DNA of 64,000 bases from Verrucomicrobiales bacterium (lineage in GTDB: Bacteria; Verrucomicrobiota; Verrucomicrobiia; Verrucomicrobiales; DEV007), in NCBI GenBank assembly GCA_029212615.1, contig JARGPJ010000004.1, forward strand, positions 186,001 through 250,000, read 5' to 3'. The stretch's first letter is position 1. The number at the start of each line of letters is the position of its first letter. Positions 8,405 to 17,679 of the stretch are shown piece after piece. The notes under the pieces were generated by a model. It saw only the letters and a program-made list of their open reading frames with translations. It was not told where the DNA came from and did not search any database. A program made the translations under genes and the position numbers.

Positions 8405-8902
8405 TTAGTAAAACACCCGAACCGGTGTTCCAATATCAATCCAGTTGAAGAGTCGCTTCGCAGGATTTCTTCCGTCGATCGGGACACGAACGCAACCTTT
8501 CGAGGCGGGGTAATTGGGGACAACGCTGAAGCCGTGAATGAAAATGTTACCGGTAATCTGTACGCTCCATGGCATCGGGGCATTGTGATAGAGGCTGGAA
8601 AAGTGTGTCGCTGACTTGTAGGGGCCTGCCTTGAAATTTCCGGTAGGGGTGTTGCCGGTTTTTCCGGAGCTGATGCGGGTTCTCAAGACGACCCGGTTCC
8701 CCTGGTAGGCTTTCAGTTGTTGTTTGGTCAGGTCAATTTCGACGCGTTTTCCGCTGTAGCGTGAACTTGAAGAGGAGCTGGTTTTCGCCTGTTTGGCTCC
8801 GAAAAGTGCGGCGAATAAATTGCCGTCCTGTGCGTGGGTGGCAGGGGTGCCGATGAAGAGGGCTGCGGTAAAAGTCAGAAGAAGAAGTCTCGTAAAGCTC
8901 AT
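8405..8902 (-). CDS. L,D-transpeptidase (YkuD domain)
   Basis: 165 residues, starting at the ATG at 8902 in front of a signal peptide (MSFTRLLLLTFTAALFIG). A Ser-rich spacer at 42-49 precedes the YkuD domain. It begins RVEIDLTKQQLKAYQGNRVV and ends with the catalytic motif IHGFSVVPNYPASKGCVRVP, where H123, C137 and R139 are present. The enzyme forms 3-3 crosslinks in peptidoglycan or attaches proteins to it. It is a compact, single-domain version and appears monocistronic. Confidence 0.9.
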   Translation of the reverse strand: MSFTRLLLLTFTAALFIGTPATHAQDGNLFAALFGAKQAKTSSSSSSRYSGKRVEIDLTKQQLKAYQGNRVVLRTRISSGKTGNTPTGNFKAGPYKSATHFSSLYHNAPMPWSVQITGNIFIHGFSVVPNYPASKGCVRVPIDGRNPAKRLFNWIDIGTPVRVFY

Positions 8903-9016
8903 GGCGGGAACATCGCTTGAATGTCTGCATAAGATCAAGTGAATCTTTGCTTCGTTTTTCGTGATCAAGATGATGGCTCATATCCGAAACCACGTGTCTT
9001 GACCGGGGTGCCTCAA

Positions 9017-10147
9017 ATGCGGAAACTCGTCGTGATGAAATTATTTCTCTACCTGATTACTCCAGCCCTTCTTCTGGTTTCTGTTCGAGCGCAACCTATC
9101 GATGTCTATTTTGGCACGGGAGGCAAAGGAGCTGACGGGATATTCCATGCGACTTTCCATCCAGAGACCGGGAAGCTCTCGAGTGCGACCCGGGCGGCTG
9201 AGATCACTTCTCCGGGTTTCCTTGCGATGCACCCGAAGGGCGAGACTCTTTATGCGGTGGCTTCGGTGGAGAAAGAAGGCGGTGTCGCAGCCTATCGACC
9301 TGGCGATGACGGTGCCCTCGAGTTCATGAGCTTCGTTCCGACGGGCGACGGGGGCGGGGCACATATTGCGGTTCATCCTACCGGAAAGTTTCTCCTGACG
9401 GCACAGTATGGTGGAGGGTCGGTGGCTCTCTTCCCTCTCGATGAAGAGGGAAACCCCGGTGAGCCGGGTGTGATTGAACACGAGGGAGGGTCCGGTGTGG
9501 TGGAGAAGCGGCAGGATTCACCCCACCCTCACTGGTGTGGATTTTCGCCGGACGGGAAGTATGCGCTCGTGCCGGATCTTGGAATGGACGGGATCGTGAT
9601 CTACAAGGTGGACGAAGAGAAACCTTCGATCACCGCGCATGGGTTTGCCGCTTCAGTTCCCGGGGGAGGGCCACGGCACATGCGTTTTTCGACGGACGGA
9701 AAGTTTATCTATCTACTGAATGAACTATCGCTCTCTGTGACTACTTTTGCCTGGGATGCGGAGAAGGGTTCGGCGGAGAAGCTTTCCACCACTCCGGCGC
9801 TGAGTGAGGAAGCGAAGGCGGGAGAGAATTTCAACTCAGCAGCAGAGATTCTCGTTCATCCTTCCGGTGAGTTTGTCTATTCCTCTAATCGCGGGCACGA
9901 CACGGTGAGTGTTTATGCGGCGGAAAAGGCCACTGGCGAGCTTTCGGTGATTCAGGTGCAGCCGATTCGTGGTGCCTTTCCGAGGAATATCAATCTTTCC
10001 CCGGACGCCAACTGGCTTCTTGCGGCAGGGGCTGACTCCAATACGATCGCTGTTCATGCGCTCGATGCAGAAACCGGCAAGCTGACCTATCAGCGGGGCC
10101 ATGTCATCAATGTCCCGTCACCGATCTGCATTCTCTTTGCGCCTTGA
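9017..10147 (+). CDS. Exported lactonase-family beta-propeller (6-phosphogluconolactonase-like)
   Basis: The ATG at 9017 (or 9035) precedes a signal peptide (MKLFLYLITPALLLVSVRA). The remainder is a seven-bladed lactonase propeller (PF10282): FYATFHPETGKLS-like repeats with GFLAMHPKGETLYAV, IAVHPTGKFLLTAQYGGGSV, SPHPHWCGFSPDGKYALVPDLGMDGI, GGGPRHMRFSTDGKFIYLLNEL and FVYSSNRGHDTVSVY. Cytoplasmic family members hydrolyse 6-phosphogluconolactone. An exported one probably works on an unphosphorylated sugar lactone such as the product of a GMC or gluconate dehydrogenase (inference). Confidence 0.85.
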   Translation: MRKLVVMKLFLYLITPALLLVSVRAQPIDVYFGTGGKGADGIFHATFHPETGKLSSATRAAEITSPGFLAMHPKGETLYAVASVEKEGGVAAYRPGDDGALEFMSFVPTGDGGGAHIAVHPTGKFLLTAQYGGGSVALFPLDEEGNPGEPGVIEHEGGSGVVEKRQDSPHPHWCGFSPDGKYALVPDLGMDGIVIYKVDEEKPSITAHGFAASVPGGGPRHMRFSTDGKFIYLLNELSLSVTTFAWDAEKGSAEKLSTTPALSEEAKAGENFNSAAEILVHPSGEFVYSSNRGHDTVSVYAAEKATGELSVIQVQPIRGAFPRNINLSPDANWLLAAGADSNTIAVHALDAETGKLTYQRGHVINVPSPICILFAP

Positions 10148-10192
10148 TCGGTTCGCGGTGGTAAAACCGTGGATTAATGATTCTTTGAGAGG

Positions 10193-11269
10193 ATGAAACG
10201 ACGCACCAATCTGACTGATAGATTTTTCTTTGGCAGGTGGCTGGTGTTAGGGTTCCTCACTCTGCTCCCGTTTTCTGCAGAGGCAGAGTGGCGAACAAAG
10301 CAGATAAATGATCAGAGCTTTGTTCCTCTTGCTGACTTTGCGGCTGCTTTTGCGATGACGAAAGGGAATCGCCGGAAGGGGGAGCGTGAGTTGGCTTTCG
10401 CCGGTGAGTCACACCGCCTCGTCGTGAAGACTGGCACTCGTGAGGTGATCGTCGATGGCATCCGTCATTGGCTTTCCTATCCGGTGACGGTGAGTGGAGG
10501 GACTCCTTTTGTGTCGGTCGCGGACATCAATGCAACCCTGGGACCGGCGATGAGTCCGGCTTCGGTGAAGGAGATCAAAGCAGTGAAGACGGTGGTCTTT
10601 GATCCGGGGCATGGCGGTCATGACCGGGGTGGTCGAAGCCCTTATGGCGACGAAAAAGATTACTCGCTCGATGTCGTGAATCGTGCCCGTTCCCTTCTTG
10701 AGGCGCAGGGTGTTAAGGTTGTCCAGAGTCGTCTCTCCGATTCCTTCGTCGAGCTCTCGGAGCGACCGAAGATGAACAGGAACTACAAGTCCCCTGTTTT
10801 CGTGAGCGTGCATTTTAACTCGGCGGGTTGGAAGCCGTCAGCGAGCGGGATTGAAGTTTACGCTCTTCCGGCGCCTGGTTTACCGACCACGGGGAAGGCT
10901 CCTGACCCTATTCTCGATCGCCGACGGGACGCCGGTAATGCTGTCGCGACGGCGAGCTTCGTCTTTGCCAGTACCATGCACCACACGCTTCTCGGAAAAT
11001 TGCCGGAGAGTTTTGATCGCGGGGTGAAGCGTGCCCGTTACCTCGTGTTGCGTTATTCCGAGGTGCCTTCAATCCTGATCGAGGGGGCCTTTGTCACCAA
11101 CCCCGAAGAAGCGAAAAAGATTCATTCGCCGCAGTGGCGGCAGGAATTAGCAGAAGCGATCGCTGAAGGAATTTCAGCCTATATGACGCTCGCGAATGAG
11201 CGCCAGCTTCCCAAACGTGCCTGGAATTATAATCGCCTTTCGACGGATGAATTCGTGTGGGAGGAATAG
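10193..11269 (+). CDS. N-acetylmuramoyl-L-alanine amidase
   Basis: 358 residues with an N-terminal signal segment (about 12-32). A copper-amine-oxidase-N-like or AMIN-like small domain (35-120) precedes an Amidase_3 domain. Zinc ligands are visible: H140 in FDPGHGGHDRG, E154 in GDEKDYS and H207 in VSVHFNS. The catalytic Glu is in ILIEGAFVTN near residue 296. It cleaves the amide between muramic acid and the stem peptide in the periplasm. It is convergent with the following beta-repeat gene. Confidence 0.9.
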   Translation: MKRRTNLTDRFFFGRWLVLGFLTLLPFSAEAEWRTKQINDQSFVPLADFAAAFAMTKGNRRKGERELAFAGESHRLVVKTGTREVIVDGIRHWLSYPVTVSGGTPFVSVADINATLGPAMSPASVKEIKAVKTVVFDPGHGGHDRGGRSPYGDEKDYSLDVVNRARSLLEAQGVKVVQSRLSDSFVELSERPKMNRNYKSPVFVSVHFNSAGWKPSASGIEVYALPAPGLPTTGKAPDPILDRRRDAGNAVATASFVFASTMHHTLLGKLPESFDRGVKRARYLVLRYSEVPSILIEGAFVTNPEEAKKIHSPQWRQELAEAIAEGISAYMTLANERQLPKRAWNYNRLSTDEFVWEE

Positions 11270-11323
11270 GCCGGAGGCGGGAGATCGTCGTCTCCGGTAA
11301 ATCTGATGGAAGTCGGCCTCAGG

Positions 11324-14300
11324 TCAGGCTTCCTTCGCTGACGGAGAACGTCGTCTCCGATAGACGAAGAATGCTGCCGCGAGAAGCAATCCCATCGCTG
11401 CCCAGGTTTGCGGCTCGGGGACAGCGGTAAGGGTGATGAAATTGGCGTTTACGGTGCCATAGTTGATCCGGTATGTGCCGCCGTTCTGGCCGGTGACGAA
11501 AGCATTCTCCGAGAATCCATTAAATCGCGTCGCTCCCAGTGTCGAGTATGAGGCGATGTTGTGGATGCTTCCGTCGTCGGAGAAGTTCGAATCGTTCAGG
11601 ACGAGGTTCGCGTTGTTCAAGTTGAGGGTTCCGCCGACAGTGATTAAATCCACGCTTGTTCCCTGGACGAGATCGACGAGCCAGGTGGAGCCAGCCTCCA
11701 TGTCGAGTCCCCCGCTTCCGATGGCAAAGGTTCCGGTGGTTCCGTCGGTCGCGGCGGTAATTGTAGCTCCTGATTTTACGGTCGTAAGCCCTCCCGCGAT
11801 CGAACCGGTACCACCAAGCGTTCCGCCATTGACGGTCGTGGTGCCGGTGTAGGTGTTGGTTCCGTTCAGCAACCAGGTTCCGGCATCGTCTTTCGCAAGA
11901 TTGATGATGCCGCCGCCGGGCTGATTATTGTCGGCGATCACGCCATCAATGCGGTTCTCCCCGGTATTAGTACCTCCGAGGGTGAGGGTTTTTGCTTCGG
12001 TGCTTACGGAATTGGTGATATTGAAAGTCGCATTGGTAAACTGGAGAACACCTGTCCCGTTGTTGTCGATAAAGGCTCCCCCGGTTCCAGTGGTGTCGTT
12101 TGCACCGCCGATGATGACGAGGCGGTCAGTGATCCCTGCTGTGGCTCCAACGTAGTTCAGGGTTCCATCGGTATCATTGGTTCCAAATCTGATTTCGCGG
12201 ACATGACCTATTGCGCTATCGACCCCTGCGTTAGCGATGCTGGTGATTTGAAGAGTGGCATCGTTCCGGATCGTTATATACCGGCCATTGTTAGTATCTG
12301 CGGCGGAACCAAAGGTATTCATGTCATTGTTCAGAATGAGAGTGCCACCTTCCCGGATATTCAGTGCACCGGGACCACTAACAACGCCGCTCATGGTGAC
12401 GGTATCATCGCCAAGTTCGATGATGCTGCGAAAGCTGGCCGGTTCGTTTATGAGGATGTCGCCGGAGAGTTCGATGGCGCCGGCGCCATCAAGATTGAAG
12501 TCGATGAAGCGATTGTTTCCGTCACTCGTAATTTCAAAATCATTTACGATTGTTCCGGTCGCCGCTCCGTTGATTTGCAACTCTGTATTGGTTCCCGCGA
12601 TGAGAACTCCGCCGGTTCCAAAGGCGGCTGAGTCGGTGATGATAGTGATTCCGGCTCCGGTAGGGTCTCCCGCGGTGCCGAGGCTGGTTCCGCCGGTGTA
12701 GGTATTGGCGCCGGTCAGGGTGACGTCGGCAGTTCCTGTTTTTGAGAGACTGCCTGATCCGGTGATTGCTGCGCCACCGACTTCATAGGTGACGTCGGCA
12801 TCATTGCTGGTGAAACTAACCGAACTCGGGGCAACATCACCCACGATAGTCACGTTCTGTGCTGTGGTTGGTGCATTGCTATCGACTGAAGCATCGGTGA
12901 AGATGACGGCGTCGCCGTCAAAGTAGTCGTTATCACCCTCAACCCAGTTGTTGTCCGCAGTGTTTCCATTGATCCAATTGGCGGTCGATGCTGCTGCCGC
13001 CCATGTGCGTGTCTCAAATCCAAGGTCAAATGTGATCGCTGTCCCCGTGTCGGCGAAGGTTCCCGATCCGCCGCCGACGCGACCGCTGGCGGTAAGACCA
13101 GTGTTATTGGTAAAGAACGTTTCGCCGTTTGTGCCGGCAGTGAATCCGCCTAGTGAGGTGCTCCCGTAGTCGAGAACGGTGAACGCTCCCGGCCCACCAT
13201 TGGCAAAGTTGACAAGAATCCCGCCGGCAGATACTCCAGTGAGATCAAGCCCTCCACTTGCAGTCAAAGCACTTGTCGTCGAGCCATTCACGGCATCAAT
13301 AACAGCCCCATCAACGAGTGTCAAAGTTCCGGTCGTGCTTCCTTCTCCTCCTAAGGCAGCTCCAGCTGCGACCGAGATATCTGTTTTATTCGTCCCGCCG
13401 ATTTCCAGAGTTCCTTCGTTTACACTCGTTGTTCCGGTGTAGGTGTTGTCTCCGTTGAGGATCCATTTGCCGGCGTCCTGTTTCACGAGACTGAGGATAT
13501 TCGCATCGGCGTGGTTACGCATCACTCCCTCGATGGTGTTGTCGCCGGTATTGCTTCCACCCAAAGTGAGAGTTCGATCGGCAATGGTATCGATGTCGAA
13601 TCCTGTGCTGCTTGCTGTAAAGGTGGCGGTGCCGGCTCCATTGTTCAAAAGGATAAAACCTCCTGTGTCAGTTGCGGCTGAAGCTGCTGTGGTGCCGTGC
13701 TCTCCGACTCGAATCACGTGGAAGAAGGTTTGGTCCGTAGCCGCAATGATCTCGAGCGTTCCGTCGACTTCGTTAATCCCTCCCTGAACAAAATTATCTC
13801 CCAAGGCTCCTGCGTTGGTGATGATAGCTTTTCCGTCAGCAACGATGAGGCCGTTGTAATCGTTATCTGTGGCAGACAGTCGTATCGTTCCGGCACTGTT
13901 TTTTTGGACGTTTCCCTCCCCGCCGCCACCGGCACCCTGGATGGTTCCGGAGACATCGAGGTCAATGTCGTCGAATCCGTCCTGTACTCCGAATAGCATG
14001 GTTGTGTCTGTTGAGAAGACAATATCAGCGGAAATGGTCACGGTGCGGTTGTCGCCATTTTCATCCCCGGCGGTGTTTCCATTGTTCACTGTAATATCGT
14101 TGTCTCCGGTGAGATTCAGAAAGCTGGTTTCGGAATCTGCCGAGTCAGTGATATTGATGAAGGAATGAGTAGTGACATTACTTGAGTTGGAGGCCCCCAG
14201 AGTGAAGTCGTCATCGAAAGTGACCGTCTGACCGTTGATGTCGAATTCGATGTCGAAGTCAGAGAAGGTGGCGTTGTTGCGCTGCGCGACGCGGAAGCTT

Positions 14301-15526
14301 CGTCGAACACCGGTCATTTGCGTGCCGTTCGCTCCAACTACCGTCTTTTTGTTGCTGAAAGTGACCAAGTCGATCAGTTCATTGGCGTTGGCCTGGTTGA
14401 TAGTGCTGTCCCAGGTCAGCGTGCCATCTCCGATGATATTTAAGTCCTCAGCACTTGCGTTGTCGTTCCCGTTTCCTTTGAACTCCGTCGACAAAATTAA
14501 CTCCGACCCGGTGACAAGAGCGTTATCGTTGATGGTGTAGTTTCGACTGCTGCCGCTGAGGTCAATGGTTCCTCCGGAAACGGTAGCGACATTTGCCACA
14601 TCATCGTCGGCGAGATATTTCAAATCGCCGTTGAGATTAAGGGTGGCACCGGCGGCAATCGTCAGAAAAGAGTCGCCATCGCCTGTGGTGGCGTGGCCGA
14701 AATCCAGGCCGTTGTCCAGAAGTTGAGGGGTGGTTGTGTTGTTTAGAATGACACTTCCTTCCCTTAAGTTTAAGTAACCCTCTCCCATTTTTCCGGTGGA
14801 TGAGACCGTTAAAACTCCTCCGTCCCGGACAATGGTTCGCATGGTGTTACCGGTCCCGGTAACCTCTCCATTGATCGTTAGTTGCTCACCTGTGACGCTG
14901 ATAGTGAGTCTGTCAGCAGTGGAGATGGTGACATCGCCATTCAGAATAACTTTCGAAGCTCTCTCGTTGAAATCTCCGAAGTTGAGTAATTGGTTTCCAC
15001 TGCCGGCGGCATTGATCACTCCGTTGATGATCAGGTCGTTGTCAAGATCGCGGTTGTCGAATCGATAAGTTCCGGCAGCTCCTGTGAGTTCAATATTTGC
15101 ATTGACGGTGATGTCATTGCTCAGATTACTGGCGAGAAAGATGCCTTCGGCGGCGGCGGCGGCGCCATCGAGGCTGAACGTTTCAGCGCCGATACCACCT
15201 GCTCCGAGAATGTAGGCCCCGACATTCGCTCCGTTGAAATCAAGGTGACTGGCGATGATCCCATTGAGGCTGATGGTCAGGAAGCCATTGCCACCGTCTA
15301 CGAAGTTCGCATCATCGTTTGATCCCGGCGCCGTGCCTCCGACCCAGTTTGTTCCGTCGCTCCATGTCCCGCTGGTGCTGCCGCTGTAGCTGATGTCGCT
15401 CTGGGACCGGGCAAAAAACGGGAGAGCCACGAGGCAGGCAAGCAGAAGCCCTCCTGAAAGCCGGATAGCTCGAAGACTGCTGACACAGGAGTTGTCCGGA
15501 AGGTAGGAGGAGCGACGACCATTCAT
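11324..15526 (-). CDS. Large autotransporter-associated beta-strand-repeat protein with PEP-CTERM anchor
   Basis: 1400 residues from the ATG at 15526. The longer frame up to 15577 lacks a better signal. A signal peptide (GGLLLACLVALPFFARSQS) is followed by Gly/Asn/Thr-rich beta-helical repeats of the TIGR02601 kind: NTYTGTTSVNEGTLEIGG, NTYTGGTSLG, NTYTGTTTVNGGTLGG. The C-terminus has the sorting signal VPEPQTWAAMGLLLAAAFFVYRRRR. By family knowledge it is processed by an exosortase/archaeosortase and displayed on the cell surface or in extracellular polymer. No exosortase gene is in the window. Adhesion or matrix function is inferred. It has an internal duplication, listed separately. Confidence 0.9.
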   Translation of the reverse strand: MNGRRSSYLPDNSCVSSLRAIRLSGGLLLACLVALPFFARSQSDISYSGSTSGTWSDGTNWVGGTAPGSNDDANFVDGGNGFLTISLNGIIASHLDFNGANVGAYILGAGGIGAETFSLDGAAAAAEGIFLASNLSNDITVNANIELTGAAGTYRFDNRDLDNDLIINGVINAAGSGNQLLNFGDFNERASKVILNGDVTISTADRLTISVTGEQLTINGEVTGTGNTMRTIVRDGGVLTVSSTGKMGEGYLNLREGSVILNNTTTPQLLDNGLDFGHATTGDGDSFLTIAAGATLNLNGDLKYLADDDVANVATVSGGTIDLSGSSRNYTINDNALVTGSELILSTEFKGNGNDNASAEDLNIIGDGTLTWDSTINQANANELIDLVTFSNKKTVVGANGTQMTGVRRSFRVAQRNNATFSDFDIEFDINGQTVTFDDDFTLGASNSSNVTTHSFINITDSADSETSFLNLTGDNDITVNNGNTAGDENGDNRTVTISADIVFSTDTTMLFGVQDGFDDIDLDVSGTIQGAGGGGEGNVQKNSAGTIRLSATDNDYNGLIVADGKAIITNAGALGDNFVQGGINEVDGTLEIIAATDQTFFHVIRVGEHGTTAASAATDTGGFILLNNGAGTATFTASSTGFDIDTIADRTLTLGGSNTGDNTIEGVMRNHADANILSLVKQDAGKWILNGDNTYTGTTSVNEGTLEIGGTNKTDISVAAGAALGGEGSTTGTLTLVDGAVIDAVNGSTTSALTASGGLDLTGVSAGGILVNFANGGPGAFTVLDYGSTSLGGFTAGTNGETFFTNNTGLTASGRVGGGSGTFADTGTAITFDLGFETRTWAAAASTANWINGNTADNNWVEGDNDYFDGDAVIFTDASVDSNAPTTAQNVTIVGDVAPSSVSFTSNDADVTYEVGGAAITGSGSLSKTGTADVTLTGANTYTGGTSLGTAGDPTGAGITIITDSAAFGTGGVLIAGTNTELQINGAATGTIVNDFEITSDGNNRFIDFNLDGAGAIELSGDILINEPASFRSIIELGDDTVTMSGVVSGPGALNIREGGTLILNNDMNTFGSAADTNNGRYITIRNDATLQITSIANAGVDSAIGHVREIRFGTNDTDGTLNYVGATAGITDRLVIIGGANDTTGTGGAFIDNNGTGVLQFTNATFNITNSVSTEAKTLTLGGTNTGENRIDGVIADNNQPGGGIINLAKDDAGTWLLNGTNTYTGTTTVNGGTLGGTGSIAGGLTTVKSGATITAATDGTTGTFAIGSGGLDMEAGSTWLVDLVQGTSVDLITVGGTLNLNNANLVLNDSNFSDDGSIHNIASYSTLGATRFNGFSENAFVTGQNGGTYRINYGTVNANFITLTAVPEPQTWAAMGLLLAAAFFVYRRRRSPSAKEA
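11811..13560 (-). repeat. Internal duplicated module in the beta-repeat gene
   Basis: Two stretches, about 11811-11975 and 13411-13575, encode nearly the same succession. It reads TLTLGGxNTGxNxIxGV, then a short Asn-rich spacer, then LxKxDAGxWxLNGxNTYTGTTxVNxGTL. They are about 1.6 kb apart in the same frame, consistent with duplication of a large repeat unit. Confidence 0.7.
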
Positions 15527-15756
15527 AGGTAATTTACTTTCATTGACTCTGCTGTTTGTGGCTTCTCCGAAGATCATCCACAGTTGCCAAATGGGTGAAG
15601 TTACCCGAAGCGCAAGAGAGCCATTCTTGCGTAGTTTGTAAGCAGGTCAATCAAATTGAGGCGAAACTTTCAAAGTCATTCAGTATCAACAACTAATCAA
15701 AATATCCTTACGATGTTGGAGGGCAGGGCATTCGCCGAAGGTGAGTTCGAAGAAAT

Positions 15757-16434
15757 TCAGTCAGAGAACCTTCCCGTTTCAAGAAAGGTGAGCACGTCCC
15801 GAATGACTTCCTTCTTTCTCATGATGTAGGGATGTGTCGCATGAACCACTTTGTAGTCTGTCATCCCTGAGATACGGGCGCTTTCGAGAGAAACTTTTCC
15901 ATCATTTTTACCCGGGATCAGGGTGGAGAGAAGCCAGTTGATGCTTCTGTCTCCGGTGATCACTCCCAGCTCAAAATTTACGGGTCCGAGTTCGGAAATA
16001 AACCCGGTCGGGGAGGTTCCAAGTTGTAAACCAGCGGGGCCGTTCAGCCATTCGAAGAGTTTGAGGCCTCCCAGATGGTCGACGATTTCGCTTCCCTTGT
16101 TTGGTGGGCAGAGCATGACGACACGATCGATCTGGTCGAAACTCAGGTGCCCATGGAGATACCTCACGATAATGCCTCCCAGTGAGTGCGTCACAAAATG
16201 AACGCGGTCGGTTTTTTTGATACGGTTTCTGATTTCCCCGAGAACTTTCTCTGCCAGCGCTTCGACAGGAAACTGCCTCGAAAGATATCCGATATTAACG
16301 ACCCGGTATCCGGCGTGAGTGAGAGCATCCTCCATCCTTTTCATGGAGTTGGTCGTTCTCGCGAGGCCGTGAAGCAGCACAACCGTTTCCGTTCGTTTCA
16401 CAGCAGTTGTCGGCCCGGTGGTCGCGCGGTTCAT
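15757..16434 (-). CDS. Alpha/beta hydrolase, lipase/esterase-like
   Basis: 225 residues, no signal peptide. VVLLHGLARTTNSM near the N-terminus forms the oxyanion strand, and the nucleophile elbow is VTHSLGGIIVRYL (Ser about 98). The fold resembles PGAP1/triacylglycerol-lipase-type esterases, with IDRVVMLCPPNKGSEI following. The acid is probably in PGKNDGKVSLESA and the base in VHATHPYIM. Cytoplasmic esterase is the safest call. It lies 20 bp downstream of the DUF1456 gene on the same strand, so the two may be co-transcribed. Confidence 0.8.
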   Translation of the reverse strand: MNRATTGPTTAVKRTETVVLLHGLARTTNSMKRMEDALTHAGYRVVNIGYLSRQFPVEALAEKVLGEIRNRIKKTDRVHFVTHSLGGIIVRYLHGHLSFDQIDRVVMLCPPNKGSEIVDHLGGLKLFEWLNGPAGLQLGTSPTGFISELGPVNFELGVITGDRSINWLLSTLIPGKNDGKVSLESARISGMTDYKVVHATHPYIMRKKEVIRDVLTFLETGRFSD

Positions 16435-16454
16435 TTTCTTCCGGTTCTGCTATT

Positions 16455-16913
16455 TCACTCAGGTGTTTTGCCGAGTCCCTGAAGAAATTTCCTCAGGACC
16501 TGCTCGGGGCAGGGGCGGTAGTTGCGATGACCTTCTTTGCGAAAGAAGGAGCCGAGCTCGGCTTTGGTGACAACAAATTCGACGTTGGTGAAGACGGCGT
16601 TCATTTCTTCATCGCGCAGTTCCAGAGCGATGCGGAGCTTCTTGAGAATCTCATTGTTGGAGATCGCTTCCTGAGGTTCCGGAAGCGCCCCGTCGGCGCG
16701 GGCACCCCGCTTTTCGATGATCAGTCCATCGAGGAAACGGCAAAGAGTGAGGTCTGAAAGGGAGGCATAGCCCTCATCTTCCTCACGTTTGAGCCAGTTT
16801 GTTACCTGAGTGCGAGTCGTTTCCTCCCCGGTGTGTGAAATGATCTCTGCGACCTTTGAATCGTTCATGTTCAAGGCGTGGCGAAGGCGGCGCAGGATGT
16901 CGTTATTTGTCAT
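16455..16913 (-). CDS. DUF1456 family protein (YehS-like)
   Basis: 152 residues made of two related halves, as in YehS. The first begins MTNNDILRRLRHALNMNDSKVAEI and the second SNNEILKKLRIALELRDEEMNAVF. Each half continues into a motif around LSDLTLCRFLDGLI or CPEQVLRKFLQGL. The family is widespread and conserved but without an established function. It is soluble and short, with no export signal. Its position upstream of the esterase gene on the same strand gives no clear functional hint. Confidence 0.9.
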   Translation of the reverse strand: MTNNDILRRLRHALNMNDSKVAEIISHTGEETTRTQVTNWLKREEDEGYASLSDLTLCRFLDGLIIEKRGARADGALPEPQEAISNNEILKKLRIALELRDEEMNAVFTNVEFVVTKAELGSFFRKEGHRNYRPCPEQVLRKFLQGLGKTPE

Positions 16914-17083
16914 GAATGGAAGCTGAGAAGGCAGTGTAGCACGTCATCTGCATTCGGCACGTAACCCGGGGGAGAAGATTCAGCTTAAGTGACGAATTGG
17001 TGAAGTTTTCATTCAGCGATAGTTGAATCAGGGTGCATACTTTCCACAGGAACTCGTCCAATCACTAGACCTCCCCTGAAAAC

Positions 17084-17521
17084 ATGAAGACATTTCCCTC
17101 CTTACGACACATCCTTCGCGGTTTTTTTCTGAGCGTCGCGGGATTGTTTCTTTCCGCGTTCTCGACGAGTTGCGACTCGACCTACAACAACGGCTATTCC
17201 TCAAGCTACAACAGCCGTCCGTCATATTATCAGTCGAGACCGACCTATTACCGGAACTATGGTTACAGTCATTCCAATCACCGAAGCCATTCCAATCACC
17301 GGGCACATGGAGGAGGAGGGCATTCGAGCAGTCACAAGCCTAAGCCGCCGGTAGCAAAGAAACCTTCCCCACCGAAAAAGCCTTCGCCATCCAGGAAGCC
17401 GAGTTCGTCTTCGAAGAAGTCATCTTCCTCCGCTCCTTCGCAGTTTGGACGGGGGGTCGCGCCAACACCTAAGCCGAAGAGTCAGGGGAGCAGTAAAGAT
17501 AAGCGCATTGGCCGTGGCTGA
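17084..17521 (+). CDS. Exported His/Ser/Lys-rich low-complexity protein
   Basis: 145 residues with a signal segment (HILRGFFLSVAGLFLSAFSTSC). The Cys after SFSTS-like residues could be a lipidation site, but the lipobox is not canonical. Next come a Tyr/Asn-rich stretch, a His-rich tandem (HSNHRSHSNHRAHGGGGHSS) and a basic Ser/Pro/Lys tail (KPSPPKKPSPSRKPSSSSKK). No domain is recognised. The His cluster could bind metal and the basic tail could bind cell-wall polymers or DNA; both are inferences. The composition differs strongly from the neighbours. Confidence 0.6.
   Translation: MKTFPSLRHILRGFFLSVAGLFLSAFSTSCDSTYNNGYSSSYNSRPSYYQSRPTYYRNYGYSHSNHRSHSNHRAHGGGGHSSSHKPKPPVAKKPSPPKKPSPSRKPSSSSKKSSSSAPSQFGRGVAPTPKPKSQGSSKDKRIGRG
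17270..17301 (+). repeat. 18-bp tandem repeat in the His-rich gene
   Basis: The 14-mer CATTCCAATCACCG occurs at 17270-17283 and again at 17288-17301, an 18-bp period that adds HSNHRS units in frame. Confidence 0.8.
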
Positions 17522-17526
17522 TGGGG

Positions 17527-17542
17527 GCGGAAGCGCTTCCGC
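17527..17542. repeat. Perfect 16-bp palindrome after the His-rich gene
   Basis: GCGGAAGCGCTTCCGC, a loopless palindrome five bases downstream of the stop. As RNA it makes a 6-bp stem with a GCGC loop. No T-run follows. It may be a terminator core or a protein binding site. Confidence 0.5.
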
Positions 17543-17679
17543 TGCTTCGTTGATGTCCCATCGTTAATCCTCCGGTGTGCATCACTATCGTCAGGCTGCC
17601 GTTTGTTGCTTAACAGGATCCTGTTTGAATTATTGATATTTCAATAATTACCATGATATTGTAGGGAGCTGTTTCCTTC

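Noticed and set aside
8398..8406. T-run after the CorA gene as a terminator
   Set aside because: No stem was found before it; the T-run overlaps the end of the converging L,D-transpeptidase gene.
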